A stretch of 64,000 nt of DNA. Source: Aliiglaciecola lipolytica E3 (GTDB taxonomy: Bacteria; Pseudomonadota; Gammaproteobacteria; Enterobacterales; Alteromonadaceae). Made by a program: the position numbers and the translations under genes. The notes beneath the pieces were generated by a model. The model did no database searches. It had not been told where the DNA came from and worked only from the letters and a program-made list of their open reading frames with translations. Below, in pieces: positions 9,431 to 18,309 of the stretch. Positions within the stretch are counted from its first letter, which is position 1. Each line of letters opens with the position of its first letter. The stretch covers positions 186,001-250,000 of the forward strand of contig NZ_BAEN01000022.1 in the NCBI RefSeq assembly GCF_000314975.1, read 5' to 3'.

Positions 9431-10849
9431 TTGAAGATTCTTTTTGTCGTTTCCGAAGTAGAAGATTTAGCTAAAACAGGTGGTTTGGCAGATGTAGCTA
9501 AGGCTTTGCCCATCGAACTTAAAAAGCTAGGCCATGATGTCATCTTAGTAATGCCATACTATAAACTACTAGCCGAAAAATTTGATGCTCCAATAGTTGC
9601 GTCGCAAAGTATTGTTTCAAATCACAACACCTATTCATTCAATATACGCCAAATTAATATACAAGATATACCTGTGTTTTGTGTGGATTTTCCCGATTAT
9701 TTTCATCGAGATGGTTTTTATACGGATGGTTATCATGCGTTTGCTGACAATGCGCAACGTTTTGCATTTTTCGCAGATGCGGCCTTAGCAACCAGCCGAG
9801 CGATTGAGTTTAAACCCAACGTTGTGCACTGCAACGACTGGCACACAGCTCTAACGCCATACTTTTTGAAAATCGATAACAGCGGCTTCTTTGCACAAAG
9901 TAAAACAGTATTAACCATTCACAATGGTGCCTTTCATGGTACTCATAGAATCGACCAAATACCCTTTGTGAATCATCATTCAGCATTACACAACCAACTC
10001 GATGGCGACGCATTGAATTTCCTACGAATTGGGATTCGTTATGCCGATAAAATTAACACTGTTAGTCCAAATTACGCTAACGAACTGTTGACCACTTTAG
10101 GCAGTCATATGCTGTATAACGAGTTTTCTGCACGTAGGAAAGATGTCTCAGGCATCTTAAACGGGTGTGATTATACTCAGTGGGACCCTGCAACCGATGA
10201 ATATATACCTATCAATTTCGACGCAAACAACCCTGCAGGAAAGCAGGAGTGTAAACGAAAGCTTCAAGAAACTGCAGGCTTTGAGCAAAACCAAAAAGTT
10301 CCGCTAATTGGTATGGTTTGCCGATTGACGGAACAAAAAGGGTTCGGTTATATCTTACCGATACTAGAAGATTTACTGCAACACAATGTTCAGCTATTAA
10401 TTGTTGGAACAGGCGATCCTTCGATTAGTGAAGTATTACATCGTCATGCACAAATTCATCCTGACAAGTTTATATTTATAGAAACTTTTAGTGTTGAACT
10501 AGCGCATTTGTTAGAAGCAGGTAGTGATTTCTTTTTAATGCCTTCGCTGTTTGAGCCTTGCGGACTAAACCAAATGTATAGTTTAGCTTATGGTACTGTA
10601 CCTATTGTTCGTGCTGTAGGTGGATTAAAAGATACCGTTATTGATATAGCTCATCAACCTGATTTAGCAACCGGATTTGTGTTTGAAAGCCCGGATAGTT
10701 CTGCTTTACTTGGCTGTATCTATCGCGCTCTTTTACATTATTACGAATATCCAGACAGTTTTAATGAAATGAAGATTCGTGGCATGAATACCCGATTTAC
10801 CTGGCATCAAGCAGCATTAGAATATGAGGCACTTTATCAATCATGCTGA
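9431..10849 (+). CDS. glgA: Glycogen synthase GlgA
   Basis: Transfers glucose from ADP-glucose to growing alpha-1,4-glucan. It is a GT5 enzyme of about 472 residues with two Rossmann-like domains. The N-terminal K-T-G-G-L-A-D-V motif binds ADP-glucose, and HNGAFHGTH and the C-terminal SLFEPCGLNQMYSLAYGT motif carry further active-site residues. I chose the TTG at 9431 because it follows GGAGA by about 9 nt and gives the family N-terminus KILFVVSEVE; an in-frame TTG lies five codons upstream. No other glg gene is in the window. A small exported-protein gene overlaps its stop by 7 bp. Confidence 0.95.
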   Translation: MKILFVVSEVEDLAKTGGLADVAKALPIELKKLGHDVILVMPYYKLLAEKFDAPIVASQSIVSNHNTYSFNIRQINIQDIPVFCVDFPDYFHRDGFYTDGYHAFADNAQRFAFFADAALATSRAIEFKPNVVHCNDWHTALTPYFLKIDNSGFFAQSKTVLTIHNGAFHGTHRIDQIPFVNHHSALHNQLDGDALNFLRIGIRYADKINTVSPNYANELLTTLGSHMLYNEFSARRKDVSGILNGCDYTQWDPATDEYIPINFDANNPAGKQECKRKLQETAGFEQNQKVPLIGMVCRLTEQKGFGYILPILEDLLQHNVQLLIVGTGDPSISEVLHRHAQIHPDKFIFIETFSVELAHLLEAGSDFFLMPSLFEPCGLNQMYSLAYGTVPIVRAVGGLKDTVIDIAHQPDLATGFVFESPDSSALLGCIYRALLHYYEYPDSFNEMKIRGMNTRFTWHQAALEYEALYQSC

Positions 10850-11205
10850 GTTACTCTAAGGTCGCTCTGGCGACTTTGAAATTTGTTCGATTATTTATTT
10901 TTGCGATTGCTTTATGCATTGGTTTTTCAGCAGTTGCACAGCAAGCAATACCGGACAAGTGCATTCAATTGCCGGAGCGTAATAGCGCTTGTCCCAATAT
11001 ATTATATAAACGTTCACCTGTTGATGTTGCTAATTACGACATTAAACAAGGAGAAATGATGTGTATATGTATGGCAGATTTTAGTTCATTACGCATAGAA
11101 GCAAGTGACGACGCTGGAAAAGTGGAGCAAATTTTGACTTTGAATAAAGCCTCAATAAAATTAAATATCGATGAGAAAACCCTACTTGAAGTTATACGAA
11201 AGTAG
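10843..11205 (+). CDS. Small exported Cys-containing protein
   Basis: A 120-residue protein that I do not recognise. The N-terminus has a basic start, a hydrophobic core (RLFIFAIALCIGFSAVAQQ) and a signal-peptidase site near AVAQ, so it is probably exported. The mature part has four Cys (two in the first 20 residues, two in MMCICMADF) that could form disulfides. It overlaps glgA by 7 bp, so translation may be coupled, although a link to glycogen is unclear. It is followed by 133 bp without a gene, then the histidine kinase. Confidence 0.7.
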   Translation: MLSYSKVALATLKFVRLFIFAIALCIGFSAVAQQAIPDKCIQLPERNSACPNILYKRSPVDVANYDIKQGEMMCICMADFSSLRIEASDDAGKVEQILTLNKASIKLNIDEKTLLEVIRK

Positions 11206-11338
11206 TAAAAAAAACGTATTTAATCCATAGTCTTTGATTCTTTTCACTTTTATTCGTCAAAAAGTTTTCTTTTTAGCCAATTTATATCACTATTATTGAT
11301 AGCGGCCCAAAGCCTAAATTAGAAACCGACGAAACTTT

Positions 11339-12982
11339 ATGGTATTTAGCGTAAAAAACATATCATTGAAAACACTCATTGTTTGGGTGGTGATGGGAAT
11401 TACAACTTTAGCCCTTGTTGTTACGTCAAGCATTTCATTGATTAATCAAATAACAAATTATAAGAATGAGTTAACGCAACAAGTATTAGTATATGCGGAA
11501 CTTATCGGTAGTAATGCTAGCACAAGTATAAAATTTGATGATGATATCGTTGAGCATGACAATCTAACTATCTTAAGCGCAGCCAAATTCATTGAAGCCG
11601 TTCACATTTATAAATATGTGGAGGGGCAAAACCCAACATTTTTCACAAGTTATAATCGAGCAGATCAACTGCCTATACCTCCCATGTGGAGCCGTATAGA
11701 TGAGTTAAAAAAACCTGTACAAATTGATAACCATTATGAGTTTATTCGGCCTATAGAAAATAACAATGAGCTACTTGGTTATGTTTATATTAGGGTTTCT
11801 GCTGATATCTTAAATAAACTGATCGCTAGTTCGATTTTAACCACATTAGCTGCTTTGGTAGTAATTTTAATCATCTGTTATTTGCTGACCTTAAGATTAC
11901 AAAAAGCACTCGCAGATCCCATTACAAACTTAGTTACATTGGTGCAGCGCATTTCGAGACAAAGAGATTACAAAAGTCGAGCTGAAAATACTAACATCAA
12001 AGAGTTAAATATATTAGGTGGAGCGTTTAACGATATGCTCGATCGCACGCAGCATTACCTGCAAGAAAGAGACAATGCTGAGATGGAACAGCAGAAGTTG
12101 CATGCAAGTTTGGAAGAAAAAGTCCAATTGCGCACCGTAGCGCTTAAAGAGGCAAATCAAGAACTCATTGAAACCCTTGAAAAACTCCATCAATTTCAGC
12201 GGCAGATGGTTCAAAATGAAAAAATGGCGTCCTTAGGAGATATGGTTGCAGGTGTAGCGCACGAGGTTAACACTCCTATCGGATTGGGCGTGACTGCCTC
12301 AACAATGATGCTGGACCGACTTAAAAATATTGAAAAGGAATTCGATGCTAAAACATTAAAGGCCAGTACGTTATCCAAGTTTATTTCCGAAGGTCAGGAA
12401 AACCTAAACATTATCTATCGAAATCTAAATCGCGCAGCGGAACTCATTTCTAGCTTTAAGCAAGTTGCAGTTGATCAAACTAGCGAGAGTAACCGAACAT
12501 TTAGTTTTTCTCAGCTAATGGATGAAATTTTGTTGTCGATGCGTCCAAAGCTGAAAAAATATGATCATGTAGTCACTGTGCATTGTCCTAGCGATTTATA
12601 CATTGAAACAAAAGCCGGTCCAATAAACCAAATAATGATGAATCTCATAATGAATTCTATTATTCATGGTTTTGAATTCATACAAAAAGGCAATATCGAT
12701 ATTTATGTGGAGATGATTACCGATAACAAAATAAAAATACGTTATGTTGATGATGGCAAAGGTATTCCCGAACACCTAAGAAAACGAATATTCGATCCTT
12801 TTGTGACCACCAAACGTGGCCAAGGTGGCAGTGGTTTGGGCATGCATTTGGTGTACAACCTTATAACCCAAGCCCTGAACGGTTCCATCACGATTACCAG
12901 TGAAATAAACAAAGGAGTGGAGTTTACGATTCTGTTTCCAGTCAGAAAAGTAAACGCAAGTACTATGGTAAAGAGTTCATAA
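11339..12982 (+). CDS. Membrane histidine kinase with CHASE8-like sensor
   Basis: A 547-residue sensor kinase of a two-component system. TM1 (about 12-34) and TM2 (about 163-185) flank a periplasmic domain of about 125 residues. Its ELIGSNASTSIKFDDD segment resembles the CHASE8 domain of YfiN-type proteins. HAMP (about 186-240) and a coiled coil follow, then a DHp helix with phospho-acceptor H308 in VAGVAHEVNTPIG. The ATPase domain has an N-box (NLIMNSIIHG), G1 (DDGKGIP) and G2 (GGSGLGMHL). No receiver domain is attached. The next gene, a YfiR-family protein, starts directly after its stop, which suggests that it gates the kinase. The cognate regulator is not proven; arcA is 0.6 kb downstream. 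Confidence 0.9.
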   Translation: MVFSVKNISLKTLIVWVVMGITTLALVVTSSISLINQITNYKNELTQQVLVYAELIGSNASTSIKFDDDIVEHDNLTILSAAKFIEAVHIYKYVEGQNPTFFTSYNRADQLPIPPMWSRIDELKKPVQIDNHYEFIRPIENNNELLGYVYIRVSADILNKLIASSILTTLAALVVILIICYLLTLRLQKALADPITNLVTLVQRISRQRDYKSRAENTNIKELNILGGAFNDMLDRTQHYLQERDNAEMEQQKLHASLEEKVQLRTVALKEANQELIETLEKLHQFQRQMVQNEKMASLGDMVAGVAHEVNTPIGLGVTASTMMLDRLKNIEKEFDAKTLKASTLSKFISEGQENLNIIYRNLNRAAELISSFKQVAVDQTSESNRTFSFSQLMDEILLSMRPKLKKYDHVVTVHCPSDLYIETKAGPINQIMMNLIMNSIIHGFEFIQKGNIDIYVEMITDNKIKIRYVDDGKGIPEHLRKRIFDPFVTTKRGQGGSGLGMHLVYNLITQALNGSITITSEINKGVEFTILFPVRKVNASTMVKSS

Positions 12983-13513
12983 ATGATGTTAATAAGAATA
13001 ATTGTTGCCTTAACAGTGACATGGAGTACGATAATTTATGCTAATAAAAACGATTTCGAAGTATCAACAATCTCGATTCGTTCAACATTCTTTATCCACG
13101 TTATCAACTATTCTCGGTGGGAAAACGAACCCGTCGATCTGAAGTTTTGTTTAATTGAAGATGCCTCAAACAAACATTTTTTAATGTTGCAAAATGCGGG
13201 TTTAATCGATCGAAGTGAAAAAAATATAAACTTACAGCGAGTGCAAAGTTTATCACAGGCTATTGAACATCATTGTCACTACATTTTTGTTGATGAAGTG
13301 AATGAATCATTAACTTTAGTTAAAGAATTGAAACAAACTAGCTTATCGATTGTCACTATTGGAGAGACAGCGTCTTTTATTAAGAATGGCGGCTTGATGA
13401 GTTTGATTGAAGAGTACGACAAGATAAGAATTTATATAAATAAGGACCAGTACGAAGTTTCGCCAGTAAAATTCAGCGCGAGACTACTAAAGTATGCTAA
13501 ATTCAGTGGATAA
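12983..13513 (+). CDS. YfiR-family periplasmic regulator (DUF4154)
   Basis: A 176-residue exported protein with signal peptide MMLIRIIVALTVTWSTIIYA. YfiR family features are visible: an early FFIHVINYSRWENEP block (the family's usual aromatic-Trp region), the strand LKFCLIED, the Cys-containing HHCHYIFVDE, SIVTIGETASFIKNGGLMSL, and a C-terminal RIYINKD plus SARLLKYAK. In Pseudomonas, YfiR is a periplasmic repressor of the CHASE8-GGDEF cyclase YfiN. Here it starts immediately after a CHASE8-like histidine kinase, so the kinase is its likely partner. Two Cys could serve a redox-sensitive disulfide. Confidence 0.82.
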   Translation: MMLIRIIVALTVTWSTIIYANKNDFEVSTISIRSTFFIHVINYSRWENEPVDLKFCLIEDASNKHFLMLQNAGLIDRSEKNINLQRVQSLSQAIEHHCHYIFVDEVNESLTLVKELKQTSLSIVTIGETASFIKNGGLMSLIEEYDKIRIYINKDQYEVSPVKFSARLLKYAKFSG

Positions 13514-13575
13514 TAGCCTGATTTCAAGATATTTTCTGGTAAACTAAATGTATTGTAAAAAAACGGATAAAAACA

Positions 13576-14280
13576 ATGACGCCTAATATATTAATTGTTG
13601 AAGATGAAGTAGTTACACGAACTACATTGAAGAGCCTGTTTGAAGCGGAAGGCTATAACGTTTTCGAGGCTGAAGATGGCAGCCAAATGCATGATTTTTT
13701 CGAAAACAATAACATCAACCTGGTAGTGATGGATATCAACTTACCAGGCAAGAATGGACTTATACTTGCTCGTGAAGTAAGAGACCGCAAAAATGTCGGT
13801 TTGATTTTTCTTACGGGAAGAGACAACGATGTTGACCGCATCTTAGGATTGGAAATTGGTGCAGATGATTATCTGACTAAACCCTTTAATCCAAGAGAAT
13901 TAACCATCAGAGCTAGAAACTTACTCAATAGAACTCTTAGTAATAACGATGATGATGATTTACCAAGTCGTGTTAGCTTTAATGGCTGGATTCTAGATGG
14001 TGATAGCCGCAGCTTGATATCTCCTAGTCAAAATGAATTCCGTTTGCCTCGTAGTGAGTTTCGCGCATTGCATTTGTTTTTGAGCAACCCTGGAAAAATA
14101 CTTACCAGAGAACAATTAATCATGGAAATGACTGGCCGTGAATTGCGTCCTAATGACCGTACGGTTGATGTGACTATCCGTCGCATACGTAAGCATTTTG
14201 AATCGGAAGTAAATTCAGAAGATTTGATTGTTACCATCCATGGTGAAGGTTATCGCTTCTGCGGCTCTGTCGATATGTAA
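13576..14280 (+). CDS. arcA: Two-component response regulator ArcA
   Basis: OmpR/PhoB-type regulator of 234 residues. In enteric bacteria ArcA represses aerobic respiration genes under low oxygen. The receiver has acidic residues E9/D10/E11, phospho-acceptor D53 in [12 protein letters not shown] and K102 in [11 protein letters not shown]. The winged-helix domain carries [30 protein letters not shown] and [10 protein letters not shown]. The identity with enteric ArcA is evident along the whole length. Its usual kinase ArcB is not in the window. The nearby CHASE8-like kinase is transcribed in the same direction, 62 bp separate the yfiR-like gene from arcA, and a terminator follows. Confidence 0.94.
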   Translation: MTPNILIVEDEVVTRTTLKSLFEAEGYNVFEAEDGSQMHDFFENNNINLVVMDINLPGKNGLILAREVRDRKNVGLIFLTGRDNDVDRILGLEIGADDYLTKPFNPRELTIRARNLLNRTLSNNDDDDLPSRVSFNGWILDGDSRSLISPSQNEFRLPRSEFRALHLFLSNPGKILTREQLIMEMTGRELRPNDRTVDVTIRRIRKHFESEVNSEDLIVTIHGEGYRFCGSVDM

Positions 14281-14310
14281 GAGTAGCGATTGATGCTTTG
14301 AACGCATTCG

Positions 14311-14334
14311 AAAGGGCTGTCACAGCCCTTTTTT
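14311..14334 (+). terminator. Rho-independent terminator after arcA
   Basis: AAAGGGCTGT and ACAGCCCTTT arms are separated by two or three bases and followed by a T-run (TTTTTT). The hairpin is about 30 bp past the arcA stop and oriented to end the arcA transcript. Confidence 0.9.
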
Positions 14335-14516
14335 ACGTTTAATCTCATCATTTTACTATGTGTAATTTTTAGCACTTCGAGGCAATTATCAGACTTTTAG
14401 AATATCTCAGCCAAGAAGCGAATGGTGGCGAACGCAGCCCTCAAGTTATTTTTGCGCAATTTGAAGAGTTACTCACCAAAGTACCTCTACTTTATTCTAT
14501 TCTGTTAGCCAACTCT

Positions 14517-16352
14517 TTGGCGCTCGCTTATACGCACTATGGTGTTGCTCCTGACTATCTGACATTGTATATGGCGGCGATATTAAGTTTTGGCTGCATC
14601 ACTCGTGCGTTAAAATGGTACGGTTTCAGGCATAAAAATTTTTCGTTAAAAGAAGCAAAACATCAAATAAAAATGACGGTGTTATTTGCTGTAATTATGG
14701 GGGTAGGTTTTTCAATCTGGAGTTATACCCTGTATTTTTATGGGGATTTCGCACTGCGTTCCCACGTCATCTATTACATGTCGATAACCGTTATAGGCAT
14801 CATTGTATGTCTAATTCACTTACCTGCTGCTGCTTGGTCAATATCGATTTCAGTAGGCATACCGTTTGTTGTATTTTTCGTTTTTACCGGCGAACCGATT
14901 TTTATCGCGATTGCGAGTAATTTCGCTTTGGTGACAATTGTATTAGTTACCGTAACATTAAGTTATTACCGTGCGTTTTCACTAGTTATCAATGCTAAAC
15001 AAGAGTTAGAACAACAACATAGACACACTCAAAAGTTAAACGACCAAAACGAGATATTAGCAAATCAGGACGGTTTGACTAAGTTAGCTAATCGAAGAAG
15101 TTTTGCCAATCACTTAAACCGAAAGCTAGCATCGAACACCGTCAAACATTCTTTTATCGTCGGTTTAATCGATCTAGATGGTTTTAAACCTGTTAATGAT
15201 ATACATGGTCATGCCGCAGGAGATCGCGTGCTATCAGATGTAAGTGAGCGACTTCGTAAGCTACTCAGTGAAGATTGTTTTCTCGCCAGAATTGGCGGTG
15301 ATGAGTTTGCACTAGTCATTGATCACAGTGAGGTCCATGAAGAAATTCATGCATTAGGAAAACGCATAACGACGGCATTACAAGTACCGTTTAAAATGCG
15401 CACTGGACTCGTTCAAATCTCTGGGTCTTGCGGTTTTGCAATCTACCCTGAAGCTGGCAATACTGCTGAAGAACTGATGGATAGGGCTGATTTCGCGTTA
15501 TATGAGGCTAAAAGTAAATCTCGAGGTGCGTCAATCATCTTTAATAACGAGCATGAGCGTTTAATTAGAGAAAAGTCGCGAGTGGAATTGGCTTTGACAC
15601 AAAGTGTAAGTAGCAAGCAGATGTCATTGCACTACCAACCTATAGTTGACGGATTTAATGATGAGATTGTAGGTTTAGAGGCGCTTGCTCGGTGGCATCA
15701 TAGTGAATTAGGTCAAATACCTCCGGAACAATTCATCGCAATCGCAGAAAAAACCGGCATTGTGACTGAAATCACATTATATCTTTTCGAGAAAGCGATA
15801 ACCGACCTTAAACGTTGGCCAAGTCACATGTTCTTATCATTTAACCTTTCAGTGCACGATATTATTAGTCCAGACACCATTCAACAGCTCTCACAAGTTT
15901 TGCAAAAATATGACGTTCCAGCTAATCGAGTGCAATTTGAAATTACTGAAACCATCATGATGTCTGATCTGGACCACTGCTCAAACGTCACTCGAGAATT
16001 ACAGCAAAAAGGTTTTAAAGTAGCACTAGATGACTTCGGCTCCGGTTACTCGAGTCTAAGTTATATTCACAAGCTTGCCTTTGACTCGCTAAAGATAGAT
16101 CGTAGCTTTGTGCACAATTTGCATATAGATATACGTAGTCAAGGCGTGGTCAAAACCATCTTAGAGTTATGCACTAGTTTTAATGTGGGTTGTACGGTAG
16201 AAGGTGTGGAAAGCGAAGAGCAAAAAAACCTGCTACTTACACTTGGGTGTAAGCATATGCAGGGTTATTACTTTTATCGACCAGGCCCTATCGAAGACAT
16301 TAATTTAACCGGAATTGCATCTTCGTCTAAACAAAATGCAAATTCAGGCTAA
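14517..16352 (+). CDS. Membrane GGDEF-EAL c-di-GMP signalling protein
   Basis: Protein of at least 611 residues with about five N-terminal membrane helices (to residue 150), a short coiled coil, GGDEF (185-345) and EAL (355-600) domains. The cyclase motif is intact as RIGGDEF (260-264), without an RxxD inhibitory site. The phosphodiesterase has EALARW (388-390) and DDFGSGYSS, so both activities are possible. The start is uncertain. TTG at 14517 falls inside a hydrophobic run with no ribosome site, while the frame is open back to 14373 and encodes a plausible N-terminus (RLLEYLSQEANGG). An ATC at 14388 lies 5 nt after GAGG. The target may be the c-di-GMP-responsive MSHA pilus, which is inference. 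Confidence 0.9.
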   Translation: MALAYTHYGVAPDYLTLYMAAILSFGCITRALKWYGFRHKNFSLKEAKHQIKMTVLFAVIMGVGFSIWSYTLYFYGDFALRSHVIYYMSITVIGIIVCLIHLPAAAWSISISVGIPFVVFFVFTGEPIFIAIASNFALVTIVLVTVTLSYYRAFSLVINAKQELEQQHRHTQKLNDQNEILANQDGLTKLANRRSFANHLNRKLASNTVKHSFIVGLIDLDGFKPVNDIHGHAAGDRVLSDVSERLRKLLSEDCFLARIGGDEFALVIDHSEVHEEIHALGKRITTALQVPFKMRTGLVQISGSCGFAIYPEAGNTAEELMDRADFALYEAKSKSRGASIIFNNEHERLIREKSRVELALTQSVSSKQMSLHYQPIVDGFNDEIVGLEALARWHHSELGQIPPEQFIAIAEKTGIVTEITLYLFEKAITDLKRWPSHMFLSFNLSVHDIISPDTIQQLSQVLQKYDVPANRVQFEITETIMMSDLDHCSNVTRELQQKGFKVALDDFGSGYSSLSYIHKLAFDSLKIDRSFVHNLHIDIRSQGVVKTILELCTSFNVGCTVEGVESEEQKNLLLTLGCKHMQGYYFYRPGPIEDINLTGIASSSKQNANSG

Positions 16353-16354
16353 AC

Positions 16355-17686
16355 TTATCCTCCCGCGAGTTGCATATTGCTGACCAGAATAGAGCCAGTG
16401 TGAATACTACCGCGAGTCTCAGCAACCGAACCAATAGCTGAGATGTTCATCAACATGTCTTTTAAATTACCTGCAATGGTAATTTCGTGTACAGGATATT
16501 GAATTTCACCATTTTCTACCCAGAAACCCGCAGCTCCCCGCGAATAGTCACCAGTCACAATATTCACGCCTTGCCCCATAAGCTCGGTAACCAGTAATCC
16601 AGTTCCCATTTCTTTTAATAGAGCTTGGTCACTATGTCCTGTGTGCTTTATCAACCAATTATGAATACCACCTGCATGTCCATTGGTTTGCATTCCCATC
16701 TTACGTGCAGAATAACTGGTTAATAGGTAGTGATTTAACACGCCCTGACTGACTATTGTCATGTCTTCAGTTTTCACACCTTCATTGTCAAATGGTGAAC
16801 TTGCCAGTCCAGAAGCAATGTGTGGACGCTCAAGAATCTCAAACCAATCAGGTAATACTTGAGTGTTCAAGCTGTCGAGCAAAAAAGACGACTTACGGAA
16901 TAAACTACCACCGCTCACCGCACTGACAAAATGCCCTAATAAACCGGCCGCGACGTCACGATGGAAAATCACCGGTACTTTAGCTGTTTTTAACTTACGC
17001 GCATTTAATCTGCTTAATGTGAATTCAGCGGCTTCTTTACCAATTTGTGCAGCTGAAGTCATTAAATCAGCCTGACGATTAACTGTGTAGCTGTAATCTC
17101 GCTGCATATCGCCATTATCTTCACCAATAACGACACAACTGAGACTGTAACGACTACTAGGATAACCTCCGATAAAGCCGTGACTATTTCCATAGACTTT
17201 CATTCCGATATTGGCGTTATAAGAAGCGCCGTCAGAATTAGTGATTCTAGGATCGAAATCTAACGCCGCTTCTTCTGCGATTAAAGCTTGTTGAATACCG
17301 TGCTGAGTGTCTAACTCAATAGGATGATACATATCTAAATTGGGATAATCATAAGCCATTAAAGATTCGTCCGCCGGACCAGAAAACGGATCTTCACTGG
17401 TATATTTTGCAATTTCGCAGGCTTTTTCTACGGCTAAACTAAGCGCATTGATACTCAAATCAGCTGTTGAAGCACTGCCTTTTCGTTGACCAAAGTAAAC
17501 GCTTATTCCTAAGCCACCATCATTGGTAAATTCGACAGTTTCAACTTCTTTTAATCGCGTCGAGACGGAAATTCCTTCGACTTTAGACATGCTAGCCTCA
17601 GCATGACTCGCCCCTTTTTGCTTGGCCAATGCCAAAACATCTTCAACGGCTTGTTGAATTTGGGCTAATTGTTGCTCCATTTGCAT
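16355..17686 (-). CDS. pmbA: Metalloprotease PmbA / TldE
   Basis: About 443 residues, the size of E. coli PmbA (TldE). PmbA forms a heterodimeric protease with TldD, is needed for microcin B17 maturation, degrades the CcdA antitoxin and helps process some modified peptides. Features include an N-terminal helix rich in Gln and Glu, SISVYFG-type strands, AGLLGHFVSAVSGGSLFRK, and the C-terminal YSRGAAGFWVENGEIQYPVHEITIAGNL block shared with TldD. It lacks HExxxH, as expected, since only TldD binds the metal. ATG 17686 is chosen over an upstream TTG. It is divergent from yjgA, the pairing seen in enterobacteria, and tldD lies 2.3 kb away past the IS and repeats. Confidence 0.95.
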   Translation of the reverse strand: MQMEQQLAQIQQAVEDVLALAKQKGASHAEASMSKVEGISVSTRLKEVETVEFTNDGGLGISVYFGQRKGSASTADLSINALSLAVEKACEIAKYTSEDPFSGPADESLMAYDYPNLDMYHPIELDTQHGIQQALIAEEAALDFDPRITNSDGASYNANIGMKVYGNSHGFIGGYPSSRYSLSCVVIGEDNGDMQRDYSYTVNRQADLMTSAAQIGKEAAEFTLSRLNARKLKTAKVPVIFHRDVAAGLLGHFVSAVSGGSLFRKSSFLLDSLNTQVLPDWFEILERPHIASGLASSPFDNEGVKTEDMTIVSQGVLNHYLLTSYSARKMGMQTNGHAGGIHNWLIKHTGHSDQALLKEMGTGLLVTELMGQGVNIVTGDYSRGAAGFWVENGEIQYPVHEITIAGNLKDMLMNISAIGSVAETRGSIHTGSILVSNMQLAGG

Positions 17687-17774
17687 ATAAGACTCACTTT
17701 CAATGCACAACTTTTAATGCTGTGTCGTATTAGCTGGGTTACAATTAGCATAGTGTAACACTAAAGACATTATC

Positions 17775-18284
17775 ATGAGCGATACGAATTTTACCGAAAA
17801 CGGTGCAGATCAAGAAATCAAAAGCAAAACTCAACTTAAGCAGGAAAGTCTTGCTATCCAAAAGTTGGGAGAGACATTAGTAGATCTAGGTGCAGCTTCA
17901 TTAGCCAAGATCCCAATGGACGATGAACTGGCCGATGCTGTTGAACTAGCCCGCAGAATCAACAAGAAAAAAGATGGGTACCGACGCCAATTGCAATTAA
18001 TTGGAAAATTGATGCGTCATCGAGACACTCAGCCAATTCAGCTCGCGTTGGATCAATTGCAGATGGCTCACCGTCAGCAAACCAAACAGTTCCATCATGT
18101 GGAAGAAGCTCGGGATAAGGTATTGTTGGGCGACAAACACATTGAAGCCTTATTAAATGAGCACCCTGAATTAGATCGTCAAAAGTTACGTCAATACGCA
18201 CGACAAGCAAAAAAGCAGCAAGAATTGAATAAGCCACCTAAAGCGGCTAGAGAATTGTTTCAATATCTCAAGGAAAACTTGTAG
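17775..18284 (+). CDS. yjgA: Ribosome-associated protein YjgA (DarP)
   Basis: A 169-residue cytoplasmic protein of the DUF615 family, which binds late 50S assembly intermediates. Visible family features are KSKTQLKQESLAIQKLGE at the start, the central RINKKKDGYRRQLQLIGKLM and the C-terminal LRQYARQAKKQQELNKPPKAARELFQYLK. The length is slightly under the enteric protein's. It is divergent from pmbA. Its TAG stop is immediately followed by REP-like sequence and the IS element. Confidence 0.93.
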   Translation: MSDTNFTENGADQEIKSKTQLKQESLAIQKLGETLVDLGAASLAKIPMDDELADAVELARRINKKKDGYRRQLQLIGKLMRHRDTQPIQLALDQLQMAHRQQTKQFHHVEEARDKVLLGDKHIEALLNEHPELDRQKLRQYARQAKKQQELNKPPKAARELFQYLKENL

Positions 18285-18300
18285 GACCTGCCATTCCATG

Positions 18301-18309
18301 GGATAAATC
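18301..18309. repeat. Left target-site duplication of the IS
   Basis: The 9 bp GGATAAATC match 19598-19606 exactly. They belong to the ccatgggataaatccc palindrome of a REP unit. The duplication reads as 8 or 9 bp because one G is shared with the right terminus. Confidence 0.8.

Noticed and set aside
16355-17686. pmbA as a defective protease because it lacks HExxxH
   Set aside because: Loss of the zinc motif is normal for the PmbA/TldE subunit; TldD supplies it.
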